From the NCBI GenBank assembly GCA_951800645.1, contig CATOIK010000014.1:1-64000 (forward strand): a stretch of DNA of 64,000 nucleotides. The letters are read 5' to 3'. Shown here in pieces: positions 52,309 to 61,713 of this stretch. Position 1 is the stretch's first letter; each line of letters opens with the position of its first letter. The notes beneath the pieces are model-generated. The model saw only the letters and a list, made by a program, of their open reading frames with translations, had not been told where the DNA came from and ran no database searches. A program made the translations under genes and the position numbers. Source of the stretch: an uncultured Eubacteriales bacterium (GTDB lineage: Bacteria > Bacillota > Clostridia > Lachnospirales > Lachnospiraceae).

Positions 52309-55173
52309 ATGAAACAACCCAGAAATTTTCGGCCTCTTTTCAAAGGCCTTGGACATTTCTTCGGCAGCCTGTTCGGCATTTTCGGATGGCTGACTACCGG
52401 AATCCTGCAGCTTATTACCGGTATGCTGGTGATTGGCGCTCTGGCAGGACTTCTTATTTTCATAAAAGTAAAGCCAGATCTGGACTACTGCCGGGAGGTA
52501 GCCTACGACAAGCTGGCCCAGATGGAAAAGCAGGATTTCCGCATGCTTTCCGATACAGAAGTCTACGACAAAAACGACCAGTTGATTGGCCTTATCAATG
52601 CAGGGCACTACGAATATGTGCCCATTTCGGAAATCAACATGAGCGTCCAGAACGCCTACATCGCCCAGGAGGACCGGCGGTTTAAGAGCCACACCGGCGT
52701 AGACTGGATTGCCACCTTCCGGGCAGGACTTGCCCTGATCAAAAACCGGGGTGAGATTACCCAGGGCGGCAGTACCATCACCCAGCAGGTCATCAAAAAC
52801 ACCTACCTGACCCAGGAACAGAGCTTCACCCGAAAAATGGTAGAGATCCTGCTGGCGCCGGAGGTGGAAAAGGCCTACTCCAAGGCAGATATTATGGAGT
52901 TTTACTGCAACACCAACTTCTACGGAAATCACTGCTACGGCATCCAGGCAGCCAGCCGCTACTACTTTGGCAAAGACGCCGGCGAGCTGCAGCCCCACGA
53001 GGCCGCCGTGCTGGCGGGCCTTTCCAACAGCCCCTCTGCCTACGACCCGATCCGGCATCCGGAGGCAGCTTTGGAAAAACGCAACGATGTATTAAAAAGT
53101 ATGCTGGAAGTGGATTACTTAACCCAGGAGGAGTACGCCTCCTATACCGCCCAGCCCTTAAGCATTGTCCAGGAGGAAAGCGAAGGCACAGACGAGAACT
53201 ACCAGAGCAGCTACGCCATCCACTGCGCATCCTTAGAGCTGATGAAGCTGGAAGATTTCCCCTTCCAGTACACCTTTGAGGATAAAAAAGACTACGACGA
53301 TTACATGGAGCGCTATCAGATCGTCTACAACGAGAAAAACGAAGAAATCCGGGCCGGAGGCTATAAAATTTACACTTCTCTGGACACAGAGCTTCAAAAT
53401 GTGCTTCAGGCCCGCATTGACGAAGTACTGAACCCTTACTCCGAGATTCAGGAAAACGGAAAATTTGCCCTCCAGGGCGCAGGGGTCATTGTGGACAACC
53501 AGACCAATTTTGTCACTGCCATTGTAGGCGGCCGGGGTACGGAAGACCCCTTTAACCGGGCTTATTTAAGCGCCCGCCAGCCGGGAAGCACCATCAAGCC
53601 CTTAATCGACTACGGCCCCGCCTTTGACACCGGCGAATACTGGCCGTCCCGCATGGTAGACGACCACAAATGGGAAGGCGGCCCTTCCAACAGCAGCGGC
53701 GCCTACCAGGGCAATGTAACAGTCCGGGAAGCCTTAAACCGCAGCTTAAACACAGTAGCATGGCAGATTCTCACCGACATCGGCGTAAACTTTGGCCTGA
53801 ATTATCTGGGTGAGATGGAGTTCCAGCGGCTTACCTACATTGACAACGATGTGCCGTCCCTAAGCATCGGCGGCTTTACCAACGGTGTCCGGGTGGTGGA
53901 CATGGCTAAAGGCTACAGCACCCTGGCCAACGGCGGCGTCTACAACGACAAGACCTGCATCCGCCGGATTGAGCACGAGCAGGAAGGAGAGCTTACCAAA
54001 AACTTAAAACCTTTTGCAAAACAGGTTTACCAGGAAGATTCCGCCTTTATGCTGACGGACATCCTAAAGGGGACTCTGACTGAGCCTCACGGCACCGGCT
54101 ACGGCCTGGCTTTAGGAGGCGGCATGCCTGCTGCCGGAAAGACCGGCACCACCAACAGCAGCAAGGATACCTGGTTCTGCGGCTACAGCCGCTATTACAC
54201 CACCGCTGTGTGGGTAGGCTACGACATTCCCCGCTCTATGCCCGGCGTCTACGGAAGCACCTACGCCGGTAAAATCTGGAAACAGGTTATGGACCAGATT
54301 CACATCGGAAAAGAGCCCTGGGACTGGGAGCAGCCGGTTACTGTAACCCTTCAGACAGATGAAGCAAACGGCGTCACGGATCTCGTCAGCATCACCGCCC
54401 AGCTGCGGGCAGAGCAAAGCCTTCACGACAAGGAGCAGCGGCGGCTGGAAAGCAAGCTGGAGACAGCAGTCACTGCCTTTGAGGATAAAACCATTGAAAC
54501 TGTAGAAGACACCTACTGGGTAAACCAGCAGTATCAGGCTATCCGTTCTGATTTAAATCTCATGGATGAAGGCGAAAAGCGGGCGGAGCTGTTAGAGCGG
54601 GTAACTGCCCGGTACGACATCTTCGCTCCCATTATCGAGGAAATGAAGGACACCATCGCCCTCTACGAGCAGCAGCAGGCCAGAGACAAGGCAGAGGCCC
54701 AGAAGCGGGCGGAGGAAGACGCGGTGAAGCGGCGGAAAGATCTGGAAGCCCAGACCCGCAAAAATGAATTTTTAACTGCCCTGGCAGCAGTGGAAGCCCT
54801 GGAATACCAGGCCCCTGACGCTTCCCAGTTAGTGCAGGACGCCATCGACCGGCTTCCCCTTGTAGAAAACTACGAGGAGGCAGCCTCCTACCAGACCAGG
54901 CTGCAGAACGCCATCAACCGAATCAGCACCCTGCCCACCAATGAAAAGTGGCAGGAAATGGAAGCACAGCGGGCGGCCAGGGAGGCGGCTGCCCAGGAAG
55001 CTGCCGCAAAGCAGTTAGAGGCAGACCAGGCCCAGTTAGAAAGCCAGTTAAATCAGGCTCAGCAAAGCTGGAACCAGGACGCAGTCCAGGAAATTGGTCC
55101 CGGCGCCGGCCCTGGCGCCAACCACTCTGATTCCGGCGTCATTGCAGTGCCGCCGACAACGGAAGGAGCGTGA
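52309..55173 (+). CDS. Class A penicillin-binding protein
   Basis: A 954-residue bifunctional cell-wall synthase. One membrane anchor (about residues 28-53), then GT51 transglycosylase with EDRRFKSHTGVDW and QGGSTITQQ. The transpeptidase follows, with STIK (acylated Ser), SLN and KTGTTN. The last 250 residues form a long Glu/Ala/Gln coiled coil with a Pro/Gly-rich tail (PGAGPGAN), which is beyond the normal class A end. AAAGGAG precedes the ATG. The next gene follows directly. Confidence 0.94.
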   Translation: MKQPRNFRPLFKGLGHFFGSLFGIFGWLTTGILQLITGMLVIGALAGLLIFIKVKPDLDYCREVAYDKLAQMEKQDFRMLSDTEVYDKNDQLIGLINAGHYEYVPISEINMSVQNAYIAQEDRRFKSHTGVDWIATFRAGLALIKNRGEITQGGSTITQQVIKNTYLTQEQSFTRKMVEILLAPEVEKAYSKADIMEFYCNTNFYGNHCYGIQAASRYYFGKDAGELQPHEAAVLAGLSNSPSAYDPIRHPEAALEKRNDVLKSMLEVDYLTQEEYASYTAQPLSIVQEESEGTDENYQSSYAIHCASLELMKLEDFPFQYTFEDKKDYDDYMERYQIVYNEKNEEIRAGGYKIYTSLDTELQNVLQARIDEVLNPYSEIQENGKFALQGAGVIVDNQTNFVTAIVGGRGTEDPFNRAYLSARQPGSTIKPLIDYGPAFDTGEYWPSRMVDDHKWEGGPSNSSGAYQGNVTVREALNRSLNTVAWQILTDIGVNFGLNYLGEMEFQRLTYIDNDVPSLSIGGFTNGVRVVDMAKGYSTLANGGVYNDKTCIRRIEHEQEGELTKNLKPFAKQVYQEDSAFMLTDILKGTLTEPHGTGYGLALGGGMPAAGKTGTTNSSKDTWFCGYSRYYTTAVWVGYDIPRSMPGVYGSTYAGKIWKQVMDQIHIGKEPWDWEQPVTVTLQTDEANGVTDLVSITAQLRAEQSLHDKEQRRLESKLETAVTAFEDKTIETVEDTYWVNQQYQAIRSDLNLMDEGEKRAELLERVTARYDIFAPIIEEMKDTIALYEQQQARDKAEAQKRAEEDAVKRRKDLEAQTRKNEFLTALAAVEALEYQAPDASQLVQDAIDRLPLVENYEEAASYQTRLQNAINRISTLPTNEKWQEMEAQRAAREAAAQEAAAKQLEADQAQLESQLNQAQQSWNQDAVQEIGPGAGPGANHSDSGVIAVPPTTEGA

Positions 55174-55178
55174 ATATC

Positions 55179-55652
55179 ATGAACAAGGATTCTCTTGAAG
55201 ATACAAAACAGGAATTTCTGGATGACCCCAATGTGGACTATTTAGAAGGCTTAGAAGACTCTGACCTGGACTTTTTAGGAGCGTCCTGGGACGAAGCGGA
55301 GGAGGGACAGCCAGCTCAGCATGATGGCGGCATAACCACGGTTATCCCGCCTCTCCCTGCAGATGCAGACAAAAAACAGTCCCCGGCCCCCGGACAGGCT
55401 TCTTCCCTGGCGGACGCCTCTGTCAGCGACTGGTTTTTCACTTTCATGTGCATGAACATCCCCATTGCCGGCTGGTTCTACCTGTTCCACCTGGCCTTCC
55501 GCTCCCCTAAAGCAGACCGGCAGAACTTTGCCAGAGCGTTTCTGTTTTACAAGCTGGTCTTCCTGGCTATCTCCGCCGTAATCCTGGGAATCCTAATCTG
55601 GATTGGACTGGATATGCTGGATAAAGTGCTGGCATATATGGAGATGCTGTAA
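55179..55652 (+). CDS. Small membrane protein after the penicillin-binding protein gene
   Basis: About 157 residues. The N-terminal 85 residues are acidic and Pro/Ala-rich, probably disordered and cytoplasmic. Two hydrophobic segments (about 88-106 and 121-148) are divided by a basic stretch (RSPKADRQNFAR). I recognise no family. A GTG at 55170 overlaps the previous stop, but the GGAAGGAG site is better spaced for ATG 55179. Co-transcription suggests a role with the penicillin-binding protein. Confidence 0.6.
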   Translation: MNKDSLEDTKQEFLDDPNVDYLEGLEDSDLDFLGASWDEAEEGQPAQHDGGITTVIPPLPADADKKQSPAPGQASSLADASVSDWFFTFMCMNIPIAGWFYLFHLAFRSPKADRQNFARAFLFYKLVFLAISAVILGILIWIGLDMLDKVLAYMEML

Positions 55653-55670
55653 GAAAGGATTTTATACTTT

Positions 55671-56843
55671 ATGTCAACTACAAAGAAAGCCCTTCTGGTT
55701 ACCACAGTCAGCGGCTTTGTTCCTCAGTTTGAGATGAACAATGTCCGGCTGCTGCAGCGCATGGGGTATGAAGTACATTATGCTTCTAATTACAATACGC
55801 CGTCCTACGGCGCAGACAATCACCGGTTAGACGGCACAGGCATTGTGCGGCATCAGATTGATTTTGTCCGCAGCCCTTTTAAAGCAGAAAACTTAAAAGT
55901 GTACCGCCAGCTCCAAAATCTGATGCAGCAGGAACACTTTGACCTGGTTCACTGCCACACCCCTATGGGTGCTGTTATGGCCCGGCTGGCGGCCCACGCC
56001 ACTCACACAGGCCCTGTCATCTACACCGCCCACGGCTTCCACTTTTTTAAAGGCGCAAAGCTGATTAACTGGCTCTGCTACTACCCTATGGAGCGATTTC
56101 TCTCCCGCTATACCAATGTGCAGATTTGCCTGAATCAGGAAGACTTTGACCGCGCCAAAAAGGACTTTCACGCCGGACAGGTGGATTACATTCCCGGGGT
56201 AGGCATCGACCTTTCCCGGATCCCCCATCTGACCGACGGTGAAATTCAAAAAAAGAAAGCAGAACTGGGCCTGCCTGCAGACAAGACCATTCTGCTTTCC
56301 TCCGGAGAACTGATTAAACGGAAAAACCACGAAACCATCCTGCGGGCCATTGCCCAGATGGACGATGATGCCCCCATCCACTATGTAATCTGCGGCCACG
56401 GACAACTGGACGCGTATTTGAAGCGTCTGACTCAGGAACTGGGAATCTCCCAAAAAGTCACCTTCCTGGGTTATCGTCAGGATATGTTAGAGGTGCTTCA
56501 CACTGCAGACCTTTTCCTGTTCCCATCTTACCAGGAAGGGCTCCCCATGGCCCTTTTAGAAGCCATGGCCTGCGGTCTGCCGGTGGTCTGCTCCCACATC
56601 CGGGGCAGCAGCGACCTGATGGGGTCCCCCCTCTCCCAGACCGACCGGCTGTCCTTCTGCAAAGGCGGCATTATGGTAAAGAAGGCAAATGACGCAGCCT
56701 CCTACTGCCAGGCCCTTTCCCAGCTCCTAAGCGCCCCAGAGGCCCTGGACAGCATGGGAAAAGAAAACCGGCTCCGGTGTCAGGAGTTTACAGTTCAGAA
56801 GGTGGGGGAGAAAATGGAACAGATTTACAGGCGGCTGGGATAA
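55671..56843 (+). CDS. Glycosyltransferase family 4
   Basis: A 390-residue GT-B enzyme. N-terminal part with LVHCHTPMGAVMARL and YTAHGFHFF, C-terminal donor-binding part with LLSSGELIKRKNHET and the E-x7-E motif in PSYQEGLPMALLEAMACG. It resembles EpsD/CapM-like transferases of exopolysaccharide synthesis. AAAGGA precedes the ATG. It ends seven bases from the convergent Myb gene. Confidence 0.88.
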   Translation: MSTTKKALLVTTVSGFVPQFEMNNVRLLQRMGYEVHYASNYNTPSYGADNHRLDGTGIVRHQIDFVRSPFKAENLKVYRQLQNLMQQEHFDLVHCHTPMGAVMARLAAHATHTGPVIYTAHGFHFFKGAKLINWLCYYPMERFLSRYTNVQICLNQEDFDRAKKDFHAGQVDYIPGVGIDLSRIPHLTDGEIQKKKAELGLPADKTILLSSGELIKRKNHETILRAIAQMDDDAPIHYVICGHGQLDAYLKRLTQELGISQKVTFLGYRQDMLEVLHTADLFLFPSYQEGLPMALLEAMACGLPVVCSHIRGSSDLMGSPLSQTDRLSFCKGGIMVKKANDAASYCQALSQLLSAPEALDSMGKENRLRCQEFTVQKVGEKMEQIYRRLG

Positions 56844-56851
56844 GGCCGCCT
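56829..56851. terminator. Shared hairpin between convergent genes
   Basis: AGGCGGC (56829-56835) pairs with GCCGCCT (56845-56851) and covers the stop codons of the glycosyltransferase gene and the Myb-domain gene. It has no strong T tract in either direction. Confidence 0.5.
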
Positions 56852-57684
56852 TATTCATTTCTCTGCCGATACACCTCATACTGATGGCAGGCCCCCGTAT
56901 GAGGATGTGACTGATGATAGCTTGTAAGTACAAGCGTCATGGAACAGGTAAGATCACTTTCATTAAAATCCTGATGATGATGCCATGTATAGCCCGCTTC
57001 TGCCCGAAGCAAATTCGCCCGGGTAATCCCCAGTTCTCTGCACACCACCTGACGGGCCTGTTCATAGTCTTGTTCCCGAAGCGCCTGTTTCTGAATTCTA
57101 ACTGTAGGAATCGCCGCATGAACATGTGCACTGAAATCTCCCCTCGTTTCCAGCGCCTCTGGACAAAATGTATAATCGTTCAACACAAACCCTAAATCGT
57201 CTAGAAAAGCACTATCAAACATCTGCGCTCCCTCCAGTTCCCCAGCGGCAAGAGCACTCCGAATCTCTGGTGAAAGAAAGTCGTAGTCATAGGATTCTTC
57301 TTTCACAATCCGCCCCGGATTCCGCACCTTACTAATTTGGTTCTGTCTTAAAAGTATCCTATGGCGATTTTTCACAGACACATTGCTGCGCCCGTCCATC
57401 TGTGCCGCTATCTTTACATACTTAGGGCCAAATTGCTCAAGTAATGCATATAATATTGCATCTTCTTCCGGTGTCCACGGACCTCTTTTTACCTCAGGAT
57501 CCAAATAATTATTCCAGCGATCCCGGCATTGGCGAGGTGTTCTCTCCGGCACATGTTCAGCTATCTCGCCCCAGTTACTTACCCCATACTGCCTTACCAA
57601 AGCCTGCAGCAAATTGTCCTCATCCTGGGTAAATTTACGCCTGACCGTCTTTGGCTGCCCTGAAAAAACGAATCCGCCTCCCAT
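56851..57684 (-). CDS. Myb (R2R3-like) DNA-binding protein fused to a WHH-type nuclease domain
   Basis: A 277-residue protein. Residues 17-61 form one Myb/SANT repeat with aromatic core F18, W38, W57. Residues 66-113 form a second with W70, Y89 and H108 in the third place, joined by LDPEVKRGPWTPEED, the linker pattern of eukaryotic Myb proteins. Residues about 120-200 are not recognised. Residues about 205-272 resemble the WHH family of HNH/endonuclease VII toxins: GYTWHHHQD (W234, H235-H237, D239), then MTLV and H257, H260, H262 with TG. The expected role is site-specific DNA binding with cleavage. GGAGGGAGA precedes the ATG. No immunity gene is obvious. Eukaryotic-type Myb repeats are rare in bacteria, so transfer is possible. 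Confidence 0.75.
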   Translation of the reverse strand: MGGGFVFSGQPKTVRRKFTQDEDNLLQALVRQYGVSNWGEIAEHVPERTPRQCRDRWNNYLDPEVKRGPWTPEEDAILYALLEQFGPKYVKIAAQMDGRSNVSVKNRHRILLRQNQISKVRNPGRIVKEESYDYDFLSPEIRSALAAGELEGAQMFDSAFLDDLGFVLNDYTFCPEALETRGDFSAHVHAAIPTVRIQKQALREQDYEQARQVVCRELGITRANLLRAEAGYTWHHHQDFNESDLTCSMTLVLTSYHQSHPHTGACHQYEVYRQRNE

Positions 57685-57796
57685 TATTCTCCCTCCAATA
57701 CTTTATGGCACTATCTTTTAATCATATTTTTTAAAAATGCTGCCAAGATATTGCCACACTTTGACCACCAGAACAGTCTATATTCCTTCTGAATTA

Positions 57797-58684
57797 TCAC
57801 CCTATCCCCGTCACAATCTCAATCGCCCGGTTATAATTCTCCACAACTGCCTGCTCAAACCTGCCGCCATACTCCCCGTCTACTGTCCATTCCATCATTT
57901 CTGACTGAATTTCCATCCGTGAAGTCTGGAAACAGACAATGTGTTCCGAATCCTGAGTATCTCCCAGCAACGCCGCAATCACACCCTGTAATTCAATTAC
58001 ATTCTGGGGCATTTTTACAAGAATCACCTCAAAGACGCCATCGTTCAATTCTGTCAAAGCGCTGATGGGATTTTTAAATCCGCCAATGGAAAACGAATTC
58101 ATAATCAGGCCAACAATGTACTCTCCTTCAACTGCGCCGCCTTCATACTGAATCGACAGCTTATACGCATGAAGCTCCGACAATTCCTTGATCCCCTGCA
58201 GCAAATATGCCAAATGCCCCAACGCATTTTTCATTTTCTGCGGAGTAACATAGGAAACTCGCGTAAATGCGCCAAACGCCGCTACATAAACAAAATATCG
58301 GTCATTCAGGCGCCCCACATCCAGCTTCTGCAGATTCCCGGCGCAGGAAATCTCCAGAGCCGTTCCCAGCTCTGTGGGAATTCCTACGCTGCGGCCAAAA
58401 TCATTCGTAGAACCGGAAGGAATATAGCCCAATGGCGTCTTATTCTGTGAATCCAGAAGTCCGGCTACTACCTCATTCAAGGTTCCGTCTCCGCCGCTGC
58501 AGACAATCAGGTCATACTCGTCATTCAGAGCGTCTAAAAAAGCATAGGCGTCACCTGCTGCACTGGTAGGATAAACCGTCACCTGATAGCCCTGATTTGT
58601 GTAAAACTCTACGATGTCGTATAGCTGCGGGCGAATCCGGGCCTTGCCGGAGGATGGATTAAAAATAAATAGTAGATGTTTCAT
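57797..58684 (-). CDS. Diacylglycerol/lipid kinase (YegS/DagK-like)
   Basis: A 295-residue lipid kinase with the NPSSGKAR start motif, the catalytic GGDGTLNEV and a C-terminal beta-rich domain. It phosphorylates diacylglycerol or another lipid at the membrane, feeding phosphatidate back to lipid and teichoic acid turnover. The ATG at 58684 is used; the codon before it is TTG. AGGTGA lies about eight bases upstream. It has a 112-base AT-rich gap to the Myb gene. Confidence 0.92.
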   Translation of the reverse strand: MKHLLFIFNPSSGKARIRPQLYDIVEFYTNQGYQVTVYPTSAAGDAYAFLDALNDEYDLIVCSGGDGTLNEVVAGLLDSQNKTPLGYIPSGSTNDFGRSVGIPTELGTALEISCAGNLQKLDVGRLNDRYFVYVAAFGAFTRVSYVTPQKMKNALGHLAYLLQGIKELSELHAYKLSIQYEGGAVEGEYIVGLIMNSFSIGGFKNPISALTELNDGVFEVILVKMPQNVIELQGVIAALLGDTQDSEHIVCFQTSRMEIQSEMMEWTVDGEYGGRFEQAVVENYNRAIEIVTGIG

Positions 58685-58774
58685 CAAAAAATCACCTGTA
58701 CTTATAATAATTTATGTGATGTGCCAAATACTTTGTCTATTTTTTAATTCTACTTATACCTTTACGCAGATCAT

Positions 58775-61270
58775 TTAATTGTTATAAACAAACCACTTTT
58801 CACATTTTTTCCAGAAAAACATATTATTATATTGAATATTCCAATACATATCTAATAGTGGTTTATAAGTTGTCTCCTCTGAATATCGATGCCATTTATT
58901 ATCGTCAGCCCAATAGCCATTAATATTCATCATTGGTACTTTTTTATGTAATTCTAACAAATATCGCTGATAAGGTATCATCTTCATATTTGCTACTTCA
59001 CATAAAAAACTACTCAGATAATTGGCACTGATTAAAACATCCTGCTGCTCATGAATATCATAATTAGCCCAAATAAAAAATGGCACTTCATATCGTTTTT
59101 GAGTATCTGTAAAATCCCATTGCTCCATTGTTTTTCCAAACATAGTTTCATAAAAATCATCACTTACTTTAGGTTGATGATCGCCAAACATTAAAATAAC
59201 TGTCGGCTCTTCTATTTCAGAAAAATAATTAATTAATGTTTGGAACGCATCATCTGACTTCTTTAATAATGTCAAATACTCTTCTACATCCGCAAACTTT
59301 CCCTCATATCCGGGAACGCTAATAACATCTTTACCAAAATATCCCGTTGAATAGCCACTATGGTTTTGTATTGTTACATTAAAAATAAAAACAGGAGCAT
59401 CACTTTTTTGATACTGTTCAAACATCTGTATTACTTTATTATAAGATTCTTCATCTGTCACATAAAGTTCTCGCTCCAACTCAGGATTTGTAAAATCTTC
59501 AATCTTTAAAAATTCATCAAACCCCAAATTAGGATATACCTTATATCTACTATATCCTTTTTCGTAATATGGATGAATTGCCACAGTCTGATAGCCTTGG
59601 TCTTTTAAATTTCCAACCAAAGAATAGGTATCTGGTTTAATAAATTGTTGAAACGGTACTGTCCCAGGAATAAAAGCCATAGAATTACCAGTTAAAAATT
59701 CATACTCTGTATTGGCAGTTCCTCCCCCAATTGTGGAAGCAAGCATAGTCCCTTTTACAGTATTTTCTTCCAAACTATTATAAAACGGCATATATGTATC
59801 AGAATCTAATACATTGCTTATAACACTTAAATCCGAAAAACTTTCATTCATAATCGCAATTACATTAGGAGTAAATTCTTCCTTCGTTGTCTTTTGCATA
59901 TAGTCATTGCTAAGTTTTTCGATATATTCATATGAATACCCCTCTGGCTCTGTCATATGCATTCTTCTTACATTAGAAATTAAGCTCATCGCTAGTCCAT
60001 ATTCTTTTACATTACTATTTAAATTCCATAAATCAAGTGAAGGGGCAAAAAAATCTGTACTTATCACTGCACATATAAGCATCGTTGCAGGAAATGTCCA
60101 ATACAATACATACCGTTTTTCTATTTTTCCAACTTTAACAGAGATAATTTTCATGGCCATACACCATGCAACACCTAAACAAAGTGAAGAATATATTGGC
60201 CACCCAATTGTATACTGATAATTTCCAAGTACCTCTGCTGCTGTTCCTATTGTTAAAAAATCCCCTGGCAGAATTGGACTTCCACGAAAAAGTGTAACAT
60301 AATAATTAGCCACAGCATATCCAAACAGCAATATCATTGTCAATGATACTGCTGTTGCCAATCGCCTTATCCAAAATATCATTAGGAAAAAAATACTACC
60401 GTACGCTACTGCATTTCCAAAAATATATTTTATATCAATAATATTTTCATTGATCCTTTCTACTAATAAGCATACTACAACCGAAGATAATAATATCAGT
60501 AAACCTGCAACCAATGTTTTTAAATAATCATCTTTATCTTTCAAAAAATCACATAAACTAATAGCCAAAGTATAACATACACATAATACTATCAAAGAAA
60601 CTGCCAAGCTCATATCCACTTGTTCAAAATAAAATGCCCCAACTAAATATACTCCTACAATTCCCCCAAATCCTTTCAATGATTTTAAAACACATGGCTC
60701 TGCATTTATGATTTTGAAAACCTTTTTGAAATTAACCAACACTAAAAAAGCACTGATATAAAGTAGTAAAAATGGGATTAAATTATGCACTATTGAAATT
60801 TTCCCCAAATTCTTTTTCAAAACTACATTATCCCACTGTGGAGAATAAAGATCTATAGTTTCTAATAGTTTCCCATCTTCATATAACTTTACAATTCCAG
60901 ATCCACCATGCTTTAATAATTCTATTTCCAGCGTTTCGCCATTTTGAATTTTTGCAACTAAATATGACGGATTAGAAGGATTTATTACCATATTCAGTCC
61001 ATTTTCATATTTCCAATCTCCATATTTTTCAGATTCTTCAAAAATAATTTCTTCTCCATTTACCTTTACTGATTTTACATATACATCCGTACCTTGCGAA
61101 TTTTCATTTTTCTTTGCAGTATTCTCAATAACAATAATTGATTTAGGATACGCTTCTGTGAAATATTGCGAAAATAATGTATATGAAAACAATATAGAAA
61201 AGAACAATGATATTAACAACATTACCAGAGATTGAATTTTCATGATGTTTTTACCTTTGTTTCCTACCAT
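58775..61270 (-). CDS. LTA synthase-family sulfatase, phosphoglycerol transferase type
   Basis: An 831-residue membrane enzyme. One membrane segment (about residues 14-34), an extracytoplasmic beta domain (about 40-150), about ten further segments (155-420), and an alkaline-phosphatase-fold catalytic domain (about 460-790). The nucleophile Thr is expected in GGGTANTEYEFLTG, and metal ligands in NESFSD and MFGDHQPKVSD. It would transfer phosphoglycerol or a similar group to a surface polymer. It is AT-rich against its neighbours. AAGGAG precedes the ATG. Confidence 0.88.
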   Translation of the reverse strand: MVGNKGKNIMKIQSLVMLLISLFFSILFSYTLFSQYFTEAYPKSIIVIENTAKKNENSQGTDVYVKSVKVNGEEIIFEESEKYGDWKYENGLNMVINPSNPSYLVAKIQNGETLEIELLKHGGSGIVKLYEDGKLLETIDLYSPQWDNVVLKKNLGKISIVHNLIPFLLLYISAFLVLVNFKKVFKIINAEPCVLKSLKGFGGIVGVYLVGAFYFEQVDMSLAVSLIVLCVCYTLAISLCDFLKDKDDYLKTLVAGLLILLSSVVVCLLVERINENIIDIKYIFGNAVAYGSIFFLMIFWIRRLATAVSLTMILLFGYAVANYYVTLFRGSPILPGDFLTIGTAAEVLGNYQYTIGWPIYSSLCLGVAWCMAMKIISVKVGKIEKRYVLYWTFPATMLICAVISTDFFAPSLDLWNLNSNVKEYGLAMSLISNVRRMHMTEPEGYSYEYIEKLSNDYMQKTTKEEFTPNVIAIMNESFSDLSVISNVLDSDTYMPFYNSLEENTVKGTMLASTIGGGTANTEYEFLTGNSMAFIPGTVPFQQFIKPDTYSLVGNLKDQGYQTVAIHPYYEKGYSRYKVYPNLGFDEFLKIEDFTNPELERELYVTDEESYNKVIQMFEQYQKSDAPVFIFNVTIQNHSGYSTGYFGKDVISVPGYEGKFADVEEYLTLLKKSDDAFQTLINYFSEIEEPTVILMFGDHQPKVSDDFYETMFGKTMEQWDFTDTQKRYEVPFFIWANYDIHEQQDVLISANYLSSFLCEVANMKMIPYQRYLLELHKKVPMMNINGYWADDNKWHRYSEETTYKPLLDMYWNIQYNNMFFWKKCEKWFVYNN

Positions 61271-61416
61271 ATTTACTCCTTATTGATGTTCCAGAAATAC
61301 TTTCACTTTGCGGTAATTCTTCTGACTTAATTTCATAATTTTAGATTTTGCTATTGCAATTTCAATCAAGGCTGTTATTATATTCACTCTACAAAATACA
61401 CTTCTTCAAAAGAGGT

Positions 61417-61713
61417 TCATTTTTCTCTTTCAATCATATGCATTCTGAATTCATACGCTTGCCGGTCCTTTTCAACTATAGTTGAAAGCATCAATCCCGC
61501 AAAGAATAAATTAGTTATTGCCAGCACAATAAATCCACCCACAATTAAAATCGGAAAATCCAGCACTAATCCCGTCTGAAAATACTCCAATAAAATAGGG
61601 ATAAACATTACTGCTGAAATAAATAACATTAACACTGCAGCATTTAAATATAATACGCATCGCAAATCTCTGTTGCTTCTCCCTGCATCACCACTTTGCC
61701 ATGATCTAGCCAA
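61417..61713 (-). pseudogene. C-terminal remnant of a GT2 glycosyltransferase
   Basis: A 98-codon open frame without an ATG near its start (first codon TTG) that overlaps the last 70 bases of the ABC ATPase gene. The product has two membrane segments and ends LMLSTIVEKDRQAYEFRMH, which matches the membrane tail of many family 2 glycosyltransferases. The catalytic part is absent. I read it as the remains of a gene cut by recombination. A small separate membrane protein started at an internal TTG or ATG 61629 is the alternative. Confidence 0.5.

Noticed and set aside
61280-61400. A short minus-strand open stretch between the glycosyltransferase remnant and the LTA synthase gene
   Set aside because: About 38 codons, ending IMKLSQKNYRKVKVF..., with no convincing start. 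It may be another remnant, but cannot be supported.
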